Positions 7,750 through 17,015 of a DNA stretch of 35,567 bases are shown piece after piece; position 1 is the stretch's first letter, and each line of letters begins with the position of its first letter. A program made the position numbers and the translations under genes. Below the pieces are notes generated by a model that made no database searches, was not told the DNA's origin, and saw only the letters and a program-made list of their open reading frames with translations. This DNA is from Ignavibacteriota bacterium. Its GTDB lineage: Bacteria; Bacteroidota; Ignavibacteria; Tepidaquicellales; Tepidaquicellaceae. Location of the stretch: positions 1-35,567 of the forward strand of contig JAPLFJ010000036.1 of assembly GCA_026390735.1 (NCBI GenBank), given 5' to 3'.

Positions 7750-10700
7750 ATGGGGTTTGGTTTTAAGAAAATTGTAGTTCTTATCATTATTGCATTCCTT
7801 TCACAGAATGTCTATTCTCAGCGGTATTTCACAAAAACTTACGATATCGAGAACGGCTTGCCTACAAGGATGGTCTATGACATATGCCAGGATACAACAG
7901 GACTTATCTGGCTTGCAACATACGAAGGAATAAGCTGTTACGACGGATTTAAGTTTATGAATTATAACGGCAAAGATGGTCTGCCGATTCAGAAATATAA
8001 AGGCATTAAATTAGACGAAAAAGGTATTATCTGGAGTATGCCTTCTTATGTGTACGACACAATGGTTTATTACAAAGACAATGCTTTTGTCAGGATTCCG
8101 CCGGCTGAAAAGAATGACCAGCTTTATGAGGCAAACAGTTTTGATATAATGTACGTGAATAATAAACCTGTTATCTGTATGGGCTGCAATAACGGTTTTT
8201 ATCTTTATGCAGATGATACGTGGAAGAAAATTCTTATATCTGAAATACCTGAGAAAAATGTTGTATCAAAGGTAATAGCAAACAAGGGTAAGTTTTATCT
8301 TTCAACAAGATTAGGCCTTTGTGTTCTTGAAAATGGAAATCCTGACTGGAACTTAAACGATAAATTAAAAGATTTATCAGGGAAGATGCTTACTATAGAA
8401 TTTGAGAATAAAGGAACTCCCAATGAAAAACTATGGGCTATGTCAACGGATTGTATTGGTTATTTTGAAAATGATAAGTTTATTGTATATAAAATTAATT
8501 TAACTATACCTGAATTCTCAAACGGCAATGCCGCTTTTATGTGTTTTCATAAAAGTAATAAAATATACTTTGGCAACAACTGGAAAAAGTATTATCTGGA
8601 CAGGAATATCTTAAAGGTCTTTCCGCTGATGGGTAACAACGGTTTCTCTTCCAACGGAGCTCTTTCGGTTTTTGTTGATAAGGAAGATGATGTATGGTTT
8701 ACAGATACAAGGGGACTCGATAAAATCGGTAAGACTTCTATAGTTAATTATTTCGAAATTAACGGGATGCTTGAGAATGAGGTCTCCGCTTTTATGGAAT
8801 TTAAAGACGGCACGTACCTGCTCGGACATAATAACGGACTGACAATTCTCAACAACGACAATAAATGCATGAGAATTCCGTTTAACTCAGGAAATCTCCA
8901 TTCCACCAGAGTTCTTGATATGTTAAGAGACAGGGACGGGGAGGTGTGGTTTACTGCTAATGAAATGGGTGTAGGAAAGATTAATCCTGACGGTAATATA
9001 AAATGGTATAACTATCAGGATAAGGCTACTTTTTCGTGCATTCAGCAGGATATAGAAGGAAGAATCTGGGTAGGAAGCAATTCTCTATATGGAAGTCATA
9101 ATACAATTTCCATATTAAAAGATAATAAGTTTGTTAAATATATACATTCGGATAAAGTTAACAATACTATAAGAAAAATATTTCCTTCGGATAAGGGAGG
9201 TGTATTCGTTGCGGGTATTAACGGTCTCTGGTATCTGGATGATAAAGACGCAAAAAAAATCCCTTCGCCTGAAGGGGGCAAATCTGAAAATGTTTATGCT
9301 TATTATAAGAACAAAGCAGGTACTGAATTCGTAGGTACATCGAACGGATTGTTTGTTATTGAAAATGGTAAGATTGTGAAGTACAATAAAAACGGCGTTA
9401 ACATCACAAGCCCGGTATATTTTATACTGCAGGACAGAGACGGAATTTACTGGCTGGGTTCAAATGACGGTGCTTTTAAATGGGACGGAGAAGGGAAACT
9501 GGAAGTCCTGAATACTCACAACGGACTTGCAGGACACGAGACTAACCGTGCTGCAGGTTTACTCGATTCCAGGGGAAGAGTATGGATTGGCACTGACCTT
9601 GGGCTGACTTGTTATATGCCGGAAAACAATCACATTAATATTCCTGTTCCTAAAATAATGCTTCTCGACCTCGAAGACAGTAAAGGTGTACAGTATTATC
9701 TTGACGAGAATAACTCTGTCCCATATGCCGATAATACACTTATTTTTAATTTCAGGGGAATCTCTTACGTCAATGAGGATCTGATAGTGTACCGGTATAA
9801 ACTCGAAGGCTACGATAAAGACTGGCAGGAAATAAAACAATCAATGCTCGATAAAGTAAAGTACATAGACGTTCGCCCGGGTGATTACAGATTCTCTGTA
9901 ATGGCAAAAAACTTTTCTGGTAAATGGAGTGAAGTCAGAACATCGGGTACTATTACAATTGATTTACCTTTCTATAAATCCTGGTGGTTTGTTATACTTG
10001 TATTTTTTCTGTTTGGAGGAACGGTTGCATTGTTCGTTAAGATAAAAGACCAGAAATATCAGAATACAAAACTTGAAAGTGAGATTGATAACAGGAAGAA
10101 AGTTGAACAGGAATTAACTGACAGTAAAAAGAAGTACCAGGACATAGTGGAACTTTTACCTGAATCTGTTTATGAAACTGACATCGAAGGCAACTTCACT
10201 TATGTTAACAGTTACGGTCTTAAACTTCTGGGTTTTACTCAGGAAGATCTTGAAAGAGGTGTGAAAATAGGAGAGGTAATCATAAACGGTGATTTAGACA
10301 GATTGCTTGAGAACAGGAAAAAAGTTTTTGAAACAAAGACTATAAACAGGTCTGAATATACGAGTATTTCAAAGAAAGGGAAAAAAGTATCGCTTAGCAT
10401 TAATGCCATTCCGATAATAAGCGGAGGCAAAGTTGTGGGTATAAGAGGTGTCGCAACTGATATGACTGAACAAAAGGCAGTTCAGGAAACACTGATTAAA
10501 TACGCAGATGAATTAAAAGCTCTGAATGCCAGTAAGGACAGATTCTTTTCTATAGTAGCGCACGACCTGAAGAATCCTTTCCAGGGTCTGCTTGGTTTCT
10601 CGGATTTCCTTCATACCGATTATGACAGTCTCACTGATGCCGAGAAAAAAGAATATATCGGTTACATAAGGACAACTTCAAGGAATGCTTACAACCTTCT

Positions 10701-11208
10701 CGATAATCTCCTGCAGTTGTCAAGACTTCAGACAGGAAGGATTGAAGTCGCACCTGTTCAACTGAACCTGTTTTCTGAAATAAATTCTGTTATAGGACTT
10801 TTTGCCTCGAATGCCATCAGAAAGAAAATATCACTGGTGAATAATGCTGATACAGGTGTCCTGATAGTAGCAGACAGCAATATGCTGAGTTCTGTTCTTC
10901 AGAATCTGATTTCCAATGCGATTAAGTTCAGCAAACTGAATGGTGAAATAATCATAGACAGTGAAACACGGGACGGGTTCGTTATCGTAAAAGTTACCGA
11001 CAACGGTGTTGGAATGAATAAAGATGCTGTAGACAAGTTGTTTAAAATAGATCAGCAGGTTTCAGCCATAGGAACTATGAACGAAACAGGTACAGGTCTG
11101 GGATTATTGTTATGCAGGGAAATGATTGAACTTAACGGAGGAAATATCAGCGTTGAAAGTGAAAAGGGGAAGGGAAGTACATTCATGTTCTCAATACCTG
11201 TGAAGTAA
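7750..11208 (+). CDS. Beta-propeller sensor histidine kinase (Reg_prop repeats, Y_Y_Y, PAS, HisKA, HATPase)
   Basis: This is a 1152-residue membrane sensor kinase. After a signal peptide (ending NVYSQ), two seven-bladed Reg_prop-type propellers fill about 25-640, with repeated 'D..G.iWlaT..Gi' motifs. A Y_Y_Y domain follows (about 650-735), then one transmembrane helix (about 743-765), a coiled linker, a PAS domain (about 794-905), HisKA with phospho-acceptor His938 in IVAHDLKNPF, and HATPase_c with NLISNAIKF (from 1052), DNGVGM (from 1084) and GTGLGLLLC. It resembles Bacteroides hybrid two-component sensors of glycan utilisation but has no receiver or AraC-type output domain, so it needs a separate response regulator, not present here. 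The ATG at 7750 is preferred over an in-frame TTG at 7744 because of spacing to GAAAG. Confidence 0.92.
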   Translation: MGFGFKKIVVLIIIAFLSQNVYSQRYFTKTYDIENGLPTRMVYDICQDTTGLIWLATYEGISCYDGFKFMNYNGKDGLPIQKYKGIKLDEKGIIWSMPSYVYDTMVYYKDNAFVRIPPAEKNDQLYEANSFDIMYVNNKPVICMGCNNGFYLYADDTWKKILISEIPEKNVVSKVIANKGKFYLSTRLGLCVLENGNPDWNLNDKLKDLSGKMLTIEFENKGTPNEKLWAMSTDCIGYFENDKFIVYKINLTIPEFSNGNAAFMCFHKSNKIYFGNNWKKYYLDRNILKVFPLMGNNGFSSNGALSVFVDKEDDVWFTDTRGLDKIGKTSIVNYFEINGMLENEVSAFMEFKDGTYLLGHNNGLTILNNDNKCMRIPFNSGNLHSTRVLDMLRDRDGEVWFTANEMGVGKINPDGNIKWYNYQDKATFSCIQQDIEGRIWVGSNSLYGSHNTISILKDNKFVKYIHSDKVNNTIRKIFPSDKGGVFVAGINGLWYLDDKDAKKIPSPEGGKSENVYAYYKNKAGTEFVGTSNGLFVIENGKIVKYNKNGVNITSPVYFILQDRDGIYWLGSNDGAFKWDGEGKLEVLNTHNGLAGHETNRAAGLLDSRGRVWIGTDLGLTCYMPENNHINIPVPKIMLLDLEDSKGVQYYLDENNSVPYADNTLIFNFRGISYVNEDLIVYRYKLEGYDKDWQEIKQSMLDKVKYIDVRPGDYRFSVMAKNFSGKWSEVRTSGTITIDLPFYKSWWFVILVFFLFGGTVALFVKIKDQKYQNTKLESEIDNRKKVEQELTDSKKKYQDIVELLPESVYETDIEGNFTYVNSYGLKLLGFTQEDLERGVKIGEVIINGDLDRLLENRKKVFETKTINRSEYTSISKKGKKVSLSINAIPIISGGKVVGIRGVATDMTEQKAVQETLIKYADELKALNASKDRFFSIVAHDLKNPFQGLLGFSDFLHTDYDSLTDAEKKEYIGYIRTTSRNAYNLLDNLLQLSRLQTGRIEVAPVQLNLFSEINSVIGLFASNAIRKKISLVNNADTGVLIVADSNMLSSVLQNLISNAIKFSKLNGEIIIDSETRDGFVIVKVTDNGVGMNKDAVDKLFKIDQQVSAIGTMNETGTGLGLLLCREMIELNGGNISVESEKGKGSTFMFSIPVK

Positions 11209-11471
11209 AGCGTTTATTCTGAATAAAGCGGTTTATCTTATAAATTCCGGGTATTAAAAATGGGTAAAAAAATTGAGCTACCTGCGGAATAGGGTATGTT
11301 GATACAGGTAGCCCTCGAGTATGGTCAATCCAAAAATTTCTAAATCTAAAAAAAAGCCCTACTTAACCAAACATAAACTGTTTGCCCCTTGGTCTTTCGG
11401 GCGAGGAAGTCCTGAATAGCTTTGGGGTTATTCAGAACCAATCACTATGAAAAAAACAATTTTATTTAATA

Positions 11472-11504
11472 CATAACTCGCTTCTGTATGTGAAGCGAGT
11501 TATG
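11472..11504. other. Perfect 13-bp inverted repeat next to a strong ribosome site
   Basis: CATAACTCGCTTC (11472-11484) is the exact reverse complement of GAAGCGAGTTATG (11492-11504), with a 7-base loop. The AGGAG at 11507-11511 starts two bases after the stem, so the hairpin could influence initiation of the small ORF at 11518, or act as an operator or RNA stabiliser. Confidence 0.75.
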
Positions 11505-11517
11505 AGAGGAGAACATT

Positions 11518-11571
11518 ATGAAAAACAATCTATTTCTTTTTGCAGTGATAACAACATTATTCCTGAAATAA
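11518..11571 (+). CDS. Tiny 17-residue ORF, leader peptide or gene remnant
   Basis: ATG at 11518 lies 6 bases after AGGAG, one of the best Shine-Dalgarno matches in the window. It encodes MKNNLFLFAVITTLFLK and stops. The composition is that of the first half of a signal peptide (lysine/asparagine start, hydrophobic core), which suggests either a broken secreted-protein gene or a short leader peptide. A second ORF of the same kind (MKKTILFNT, ATG at 11447) lies just upstream but has no ribosome site. Nothing downstream to 11859 continues it in any frame on the plus strand. Confidence 0.3.
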   Translation: MKNNLFLFAVITTLFLK

Positions 11572-11800
11572 GAAACACAATTTATTCTGCTCTTAATTGT
11601 TATATTTAAAAGAACTAATGCATCTTGTAAATTCTTAACAAAATTATACAGATTGGTATCCAATAACAATAAATAATATGCCAGTTAAGACTGAACGGGA
11701 TAAACGATAACAATCGTTCGATAAGCGATATGCTGTTTTGTGCAGTGAAAAATATGTGGAAACTATTTTCAGGTTCCAATTATTAAAACATAAGTAAAAT

Positions 11801-11835
11801 AAAAAAAGGAGCCAGATTTCTCCGGCTCCTTTTTT
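11801..11835 (-). terminator. Bidirectional Rho-independent terminator
   Basis: GGAGCC (11808-11813) and GGCTCC (11824-11829) form a stem, flanked by seven A on one side and six T on the other, so it works on either strand. Its nearest gene is the minus-strand Asp-box protein ending at 11860. Confidence 0.85.
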
Positions 11836-11859
11836 GTGATTAAATACTATTCATAATAC

Positions 11860-13635
11860 TTATTTGATAAGCATCATTTTCTTTGTTTCCTTGAACCCTT
11901 CGGAATTTGAGAGTGTGTAGAAATAAATTCCACTTGGCAAAGATGAACCGTTAAAAGTAATTTCTTTCGTTCCTGCTGTTACTGTTTCACCGTTTACTAA
12001 AGTTTCAACTTCCTGTCCTGCAATGTTAAAAACTCTTAAAGTAATCTTAGATGTTTTTGCAACATCAAAGCGGATTTTTGTAACAGGGTTAAACGGATTC
12101 GGGTAATTCTGGTTAAGCCCGAATTTTGACGGAACGCTTGAACCGATGTTTTCTATCCCAACTATATTGAATGCTTTGTAAATATTGTAAACTCTGTAAA
12201 CAGGTGCATTATCTGTGAATGAAGAAGAGCCCGGTCCGCGGGTTGCCTGGAATTTAACCTTGAATGATGTAACTGTATTTCCTGTCTCAGAAAGTTCAGG
12301 ATACATTTCATCCCATGTAGGAGTGTTGGTTAAGTTCACAGGTGTTGCCCATGTTGAACCACCGTTATCCGAATATGTATAATAAATATCCTGGAATGTA
12401 AATCCATCAAGACTGTCTCCCGGCTGGAAAGCTGAGAATGTAACGAGTATTCTTGCGCCATTACCTGAGTATGCTATAGACGGATGTGAAAGAGGCGTTG
12501 AACCAACCTGCAAAGCCAGTCTGTTTGCAAATAATGTCGGATTAGAGATAATAGTCATATTTGATTTACCTGCAACTTCAACCGGAAGTCCGCCGTTAAT
12601 GCCTGGAGATGAAAATAGAATCTTACAACCCTGTGCATCACCCGAAGTTTGTCCTGTTGCCGTTGGATACAATGTACTCCATACTGCACCCCAGCTTGTC
12701 GTGTTTGGTTTAAATGCAACATCAATACCAAACCATGGACTGCATGTGTCGCCATTAACTACACCGCCAAAACCAAATGCTGTTTGTAACGTTCCTGCAG
12801 TTCCCCATGTTGTACCGCCGTTTGTTGAAGTTTTGTATCTCATCGAATATGCTGCTGGTGCATTGTCATACCACATTGTAATAAGGTTTGTACCTGCAGA
12901 GTTTGCAGCAAAACGATAACGTACATTTGAATTAATACTGCTGAAAGGCTCGGTTACAGTAGTCTTACCGGAAAATGAGTTTGACGATGCGTTAAACTTT
13001 ATAAAAATCAAACTATCACTCGTTGCCGCTGTGTTGGGTGAACTGTAGACACCACCGTATACATTGTTTCCGAGATAATATCCGAAATAATCTCTTCCCG
13101 GATCAGGAACGTTCATTCCTGAAATTGAACCTAAACCAAAACTTGCATCTGTCCATACACCACCACGTGAACCTGATGCATTGTATTTCCTTCCGGAAAT
13201 AATAACACTTGCAAGACCGCTGTTCTCGAAAAGATAGATCTCCGGATAACCGCTTCTCAAAGGTAAACCCTGCACCTGAAGAGGCTCGCTCCATGTTAAT
13301 CCGGCGTCAGCACTGTAAATATAATATGCGACTCTCGAAGTTGTTCCTAAAGCATCAGTAGAGTCGACAGTCGGATATGCAACTATTACTGTATCGTTTC
13401 TTACGTACAAACCATTTAAACTTGCTCCGTTTGTCTGGTAATCCCAGAAACTTGACGTTCCTGGTATTGAACCTGGATAATTTTCAAGTATGGTTATTCC
13501 ATATTTCAGTATATGTCCGAAAGGAACTTTTCCGTCATCGAATGCACTGGATATGGTTCTGTTTTTATTCACCTGAGCAAATAATACTCCGAATGAAATG
13601 ATAAAAAGTAATAATGTAAATGATAATTTTCTCAT
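11860..13635 (-). CDS. Secreted Asp-box (BNR/sialidase-fold) protein with type IX sorting domain
   Basis: This 591-residue protein has a signal peptide (about 1-20, ending GVLFAQ). Three Asp-box motifs of the S-x-D/N-x-G-x-T-W type are spread as in sialidase-fold propellers: SADAGLTW (108-115), STNGGTTW (270-277) and SDNGGSTW (422-429). The last ~90 residues are a type-A sorting domain starting LNQNYPNPFNP (from about 507) and ending KKMMLIK, so it is expected to cross the outer membrane by type IX secretion and stay at the cell surface. I see no sialidase arginine triad with confidence, so an enzymatic role is not claimed. It stands alone on the minus strand with its own terminator. Confidence 0.85.
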   Translation of the reverse strand: MRKLSFTLLLFIISFGVLFAQVNKNRTISSAFDDGKVPFGHILKYGITILENYPGSIPGTSSFWDYQTNGASLNGLYVRNDTVIVAYPTVDSTDALGTTSRVAYYIYSADAGLTWSEPLQVQGLPLRSGYPEIYLFENSGLASVIISGRKYNASGSRGGVWTDASFGLGSISGMNVPDPGRDYFGYYLGNNVYGGVYSSPNTAATSDSLIFIKFNASSNSFSGKTTVTEPFSSINSNVRYRFAANSAGTNLITMWYDNAPAAYSMRYKTSTNGGTTWGTAGTLQTAFGFGGVVNGDTCSPWFGIDVAFKPNTTSWGAVWSTLYPTATGQTSGDAQGCKILFSSPGINGGLPVEVAGKSNMTIISNPTLFANRLALQVGSTPLSHPSIAYSGNGARILVTFSAFQPGDSLDGFTFQDIYYTYSDNGGSTWATPVNLTNTPTWDEMYPELSETGNTVTSFKVKFQATRGPGSSSFTDNAPVYRVYNIYKAFNIVGIENIGSSVPSKFGLNQNYPNPFNPVTKIRFDVAKTSKITLRVFNIAGQEVETLVNGETVTAGTKEITFNGSSLPSGIYFYTLSNSEGFKETKKMMLIK

Positions 13636-13750
13636 TTAGACTTCTCCGTTAAATTATGAAAAATGTTATTTAATATAAAATACGTGAAATTGAAATAAAA
13701 GATACATTGAAATCAGATAAATATTCAGGGAAAGTATTTAATCGGAGTAT

Positions 13751-13775
13751 TGGTACCGGAATAAATCCGGTACCA
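13751..13775 (-). terminator. Hairpin after the RsbRD-N-like gene, possible weak terminator
   Basis: TGGTACCGGA (13751-13760) pairs perfectly with TCCGGTACCA (13766-13775) around ATAAA. It lies 16 bases past the stop of the minus-strand gene ending at 13792. No T run follows on that strand, so termination is only a possibility. Confidence 0.45.
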
Positions 13776-13791
13776 TACGGGTTAAATAATC

Positions 13792-14262
13792 TTATCCGTT
13801 GTCTGCAATGCTTTCGCTGCCGCTCAGCAGACTCTGGAGGTTTATAGTTGAAACTTTTGTTTTTGTTGCGAGAGCAACATAGTTGCGTGCAAGGTTGTCT
13901 TTGCCTGCTCCGAGAATCGAACTAACGAGACCAAGAGATTCAGCAAGTTTAACGGGTTTAATATTTTTGAAAATCAACTGCCAGATATTTTCTTCGAGTG
14001 AATTTATTGCAGTCTGAACTTCGTGAAGGTCGTAACCGCTGGCATATCTTTCCTTTGCTATCTTCTCGGTGTAGTGAAGCATCGGGATAAGCTCCTTGTT
14101 CTTCGCGCATTCAATAACTTTCTTGTAAAGGCTTGTCAGTTTCTGTTTTGTCATTGTTGCGCCTGATTTGGCATAGCCCTTAAGTTTTACTTCACAGATT
14201 TGTCTGCATGAATTATCTACAACAGCGTCGAGATTTCTTTCAAGAAGTGTTATAATGTCCAT
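13792..14262 (-). CDS. Small helical protein resembling an RsbRD N-terminal sensor domain
   Basis: This 156-residue, apparently all-helical soluble protein has no signal peptide or membrane segment. The pattern of an N-terminal helix (LLERNLDAVVD), a conserved central stretch 'Y..KIAKERYASGYDLHEVQTAINSLEENIWQLI' in spaced form, and a helical C-terminus resembles the RsbRD N-terminal domain found in stress-signalling proteins and as stand-alone sensors. No STAS domain follows, so it would be a free-standing sensor or partner protein. The call is by pattern recognition. Neighbours give no functional clue: an Asp-box surface protein downstream and a divergent small membrane protein upstream. Confidence 0.55.
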   Translation of the reverse strand: MDIITLLERNLDAVVDNSCRQICEVKLKGYAKSGATMTKQKLTSLYKKVIECAKNKELIPMLHYTEKIAKERYASGYDLHEVQTAINSLEENIWQLIFKNIKPVKLAESLGLVSSILGAGKDNLARNYVALATKTKVSTINLQSLLSGSESIADNG

Positions 14263-14380
14263 AACTTTATTTTAAGTTTTCCGTTTAATATGATATACAA
14301 CGAATATTATTCTGTATTGAATTACTGTTCAAAATTAGTTAAGATATACAGAGGTTTCAAGGTTAATTTAAATTCATATT

Positions 14381-14653
14381 ATGGATACAATATTTCTGGT
14401 AGTGAGTCTGTTCCTCCCGAGAACAGTATTGATTGTTTATTACTTCCTGCATCAGGTTCCGGCTAACAATATGCCGTTCATCGGCGATGCACTGTTAACC
14501 GTGTTCCTGCCCCGTGTACTGGTATTGATTTATGTTGCTGACAATCTTGGTACTGCGAATCCGTGGTTCTGGATTCACCTGGTTGTTGCAGTTTTCGTTT
14601 ACCTGGGGTTCGGAAAATACGGTAAAAGGAAAATGCGCAGAAAAGGGGATTAG
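14381..14653 (+). CDS. Small membrane protein of unknown function
   Basis: This 90-residue protein has three hydrophobic stretches: about 3-24 (IFLVVSLFLPRTVLIVYYFL), about 38-52 (LLTVFLPRVLVLIYV) and about 62-78 (WFWIHLVVAVFVYLGF). It ends in a basic tail (KYGKRKMRRKGD), which suggests the C-terminus is cytoplasmic. It converges with tsaD, and the two stop codons overlap (TAG at 14651-14653; the tsaD TAA reads from 14652 to 14650). I do not recognise the family. The hydrophobic pattern and clean start support a real gene. Confidence 0.65.
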   Translation: MDTIFLVVSLFLPRTVLIVYYFLHQVPANNMPFIGDALLTVFLPRVLVLIYVADNLGTANPWFWIHLVVAVFVYLGFGKYGKRKMRRKGD

Positions 14654-15690
14654 AAATTTGTAAAGTCCAGACGGGGTCTTGCCTTAACAGACAGCGACTC
14701 TTTAGAAAAATAATCCTTGTCTTTAGACGCTAAGTATTTGTAGTATGCCGTGATGCCTATCATTGCAGCATTATCCGTTGTGTATATCAGTTCAGGAATG
14801 TGTATTCTGTATCTATCTTTCTCAAGTGTTTTAAACATCTGATTTAAATATGAGTTTGCCGAAACACCTCCTGATATTGCTATGTCTTTCACTTTAAATT
14901 CTTTTGCTGCTTTCCTTACTTTTGAGTATAGAGTTTTTATTGCAGCGTGCTGGAATGAAGCAGAAATATCGGAAATCAGTTTGTCATTCCTGTTTGCCTG
15001 AAAATTGGAGTCCCTTAAATAATACAATACGGAAGTCTTAATTCCTGAAAAGGAAAAATTATATTTTGAGTTCTTAATCACAGAGATAGGGAATTCGTGA
15101 AAATTAATATCACCGTCTTTTGCATACTTATCAATCAACGGTCCGCCTGGATAACCAAGCCCCATCATCTTAGCAACTTTATCGAATGCTTCTCCGACTG
15201 CATCATCTATCGTCGTCCCGAGTATTTTATGCTTAAAGAAATCTTCTACGAGAATTAATAAAGTATGGCCGCCCGAAACAATCAGAGCTATAAAAGGAAA
15301 TTCAGGCTGAGTATCGTTTATAAACGCTGAATACAGATGAGCTTGAATATGATTAACGGGAATAAAAGGTTTATTCAGTGTGGCAGCAAGTGATTTTGCA
15401 AAACTCAGTCCTATAAGTATTGCACCTATTAATCCCGGTTCGGAAGTTGCCGCAACTAAATCTATATCCTTCATCTCAATGTTTGCTTTCTTAAGCGATG
15501 CATCAGTCATTTCAACTATCTTGCGTAAATGCTCACGCGAGGCTATCTCGGGAACCACTCCTCCGAACGCAGTGTGGTATTCCTGAGAAAGAATAACGTT
15601 AGAAATGACTTTGTCATCCTGCAGAACAGCTACCGATGTTTCATCGCAGGACGATTCAAACGCGAGAATGTATAATTTATCTTTTTCCAA
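14650..15690 (-). CDS. tsaD: tRNA N6-threonylcarbamoyladenosine transferase TsaD
   Basis: TsaD transfers the threonylcarbamoyl group from TC-AMP to A37 of ANN-decoding tRNAs, working with TsaB and TsaE. At 346 residues it has normal length and all landmarks: FESSCDETSVAVL near the N-terminus, VVPEIASREH, metal-binding His114 and His118 in VNHIQAHLY, SGGHT (139-143), DDAVGEAFDKVAKMMGLGYPGGP from 162, SGGVSANSYL and a late TDNAAMIG. The start is TTG at 15690; no ATG or GTG lies between it and the conserved core, and TTG places the core eight residues in, as expected. It is divergent from the gene at 15744, with only 53 bases between them. Confidence 0.97.
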   Translation of the reverse strand: MEKDKLYILAFESSCDETSVAVLQDDKVISNVILSQEYHTAFGGVVPEIASREHLRKIVEMTDASLKKANIEMKDIDLVAATSEPGLIGAILIGLSFAKSLAATLNKPFIPVNHIQAHLYSAFINDTQPEFPFIALIVSGGHTLLILVEDFFKHKILGTTIDDAVGEAFDKVAKMMGLGYPGGPLIDKYAKDGDINFHEFPISVIKNSKYNFSFSGIKTSVLYYLRDSNFQANRNDKLISDISASFQHAAIKTLYSKVRKAAKEFKVKDIAISGGVSANSYLNQMFKTLEKDRYRIHIPELIYTTDNAAMIGITAYYKYLASKDKDYFSKESLSVKARPRLDFTNF

Positions 15691-15743
15691 ATATCGTACG
15701 TATTAACATTGAAGATTTACTTATTGTAAATTAATTTGATTAT

Positions 15744-17015
15744 ATGAATTTTAAAACATTAAAAATAGTACTGATATTTTTCTGTATAAATGGCTTTGCT
15801 TTTTCTCAGACAAAATTACTGATACCAATGGAGTCTTCCGGACAGAGCAATCACCTGAAAGCATACGGTATTGCTTACAGGCATCTGCTTGAAGGCAGAG
15901 AACTTGACTGGCTTCTGAATTACCGCGGAGGTTCCTTTATGTTTGACTATTCTTCTAAACTTGAAGAAGAATGCAAGGCTAAGGATGTTACTTATGACCT
16001 GCTGGACGGGACTGAGACTGCAAAGGTTTATGCGGACGTCAAAGATGATAACAATAATATGGATCTTGTAAGGCTTGAGAAAGTTGCGAAGATTGCAGTG
16101 TACGTTCCGCCGAATGCATTGCCATGGGATGACGCAGTGCAGCTTGTACTTGATTATGCGGAAATACCATACCAGAAAATGTGGGATGAGGAAGTACTGA
16201 CGGGAAAGTTAAAAGGAGTTGACTGGATACATCTGCACCACGAAGATTTTACCGGCCAGTACGGAAAGTTCTTTGCTAACTACGGTGCATCTGCCTGGTA
16301 CATTACTCAGAAAGCCACGAATGAAGAGATGGCGAGGAAGATGGGATTCGGAAAAGTCTCAAAACTGAAACTTGCAGTCGTACAGAAACTTAAAGAATAT
16401 GTGTCTAACGGCGGTTTTCTTTTCACTATGTGCAGTGCGACTGATACTTATGACATTGCACTCGCCTGTCAGAATACTGATATCTGTGATGTTATGTATG
16501 ACGGCGACCCGTTCGACCCTGATGCAAACAGCAAACTTGATTATTCGGAATGCCTTGCCCTCGAAAACTTTAAGATAGAACTTAACCCTTATGTGTACAG
16601 GTATTCGACTATTGATATTACTCAGGATTTATTATCGATAGGGCAGTACAGCGATTATTTTAAACTGATAGAATTTTCTGCGAAACTTGACCCTGTGCCG
16701 AGTATGCTTACGCAGTGCCACACTGCACTCGTATCTGGATTTATGGGACAGACTAGCGGATTCAGAAAAGAATTTCTAAAGAGCAGTGTGATTGTAATGG
16801 GAATGAATGAAGGACTGCCGCTTGTGAAATACATTCACGGAAATTACGGAAAGGGAACTTTTACATTCTTCGGAGGACACGACCCTGAAGATTATGCGCA
16901 CCTTGTTGGTGCTCCCGCAACAGACCTGAACAGACATCCTGATTCTCCCGGATACAGACTTATTCTTAATAATATTCTGTTTCCTGCAGCAAAGAAGAAG
17001 AAACTGAAGACATGA
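15744..17015 (+). CDS. Secreted protein of unknown function (family often labelled 'asparagine synthetase B')
   Basis: This 423-residue protein has a signal peptide (MNFKTLKIVLIFFCINGFAFSQ). The start of the mature chain, LLIPMESSGQSNHLKAYGIAYRHLLEGRELDWLLNYRGGSF, in spaced recall, is typical of a Bacteroidota family that I remember being annotated as asparagine synthetase B. I see neither the N-terminal Cys glutaminase nor the SGGxDS synthetase motif, so that name looks wrong. Segments such as GVDWIHLHHEDFTGQYG, GGFLFTMCSATDTYDIAL and GKGTFTFFGGHDPEDYAH suggest a class-I glutamine-amidotransferase-like (ThuA/DJ-1-type) fold in the periplasm. Its stop overlaps the next gene's ATG (ATGA), so it is coupled to the BtuF-like lipoprotein. 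Confidence 0.7.
   Translation: MNFKTLKIVLIFFCINGFAFSQTKLLIPMESSGQSNHLKAYGIAYRHLLEGRELDWLLNYRGGSFMFDYSSKLEEECKAKDVTYDLLDGTETAKVYADVKDDNNNMDLVRLEKVAKIAVYVPPNALPWDDAVQLVLDYAEIPYQKMWDEEVLTGKLKGVDWIHLHHEDFTGQYGKFFANYGASAWYITQKATNEEMARKMGFGKVSKLKLAVVQKLKEYVSNGGFLFTMCSATDTYDIALACQNTDICDVMYDGDPFDPDANSKLDYSECLALENFKIELNPYVYRYSTIDITQDLLSIGQYSDYFKLIEFSAKLDPVPSMLTQCHTALVSGFMGQTSGFRKEFLKSSVIVMGMNEGLPLVKYIHGNYGKGTFTFFGGHDPEDYAHLVGAPATDLNRHPDSPGYRLILNNILFPAAKKKKLKT

Larger units (their letters stand above)
11209..11800. other. Hairpin-rich gap downstream of the sensor kinase
   Basis: About 590 bases without a normal gene but with notable structure: GCTACCTG (11277-11284) pairs with CAGGTAGC (11305-11312); CTGAATA pairs with TATTCAG around 11412-11436; and a perfect 13-bp stem spans 11472-11504. 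None is followed by a T run. A tiny leader-like ORF with a strong ribosome site follows (separate entry). From 11572 to 11800 the sequence is AT-rich and I see nothing in it. Confidence 0.5.

Noticed and set aside
11395-11420. RNase P-like GAGGAAGTCC segment
   Set aside because: Only about ten bases resemble the RNase P core; the rest of the conserved helices and the ACAGAAA/ACCGCC regions are missing.
11466-11669. 67-codon minus-strand ORF in the kinase/Asp-box gap
   Set aside because: No ribosome site, no recognisable features, and it overlaps the 13-bp hairpin and the better-supported plus-strand start.
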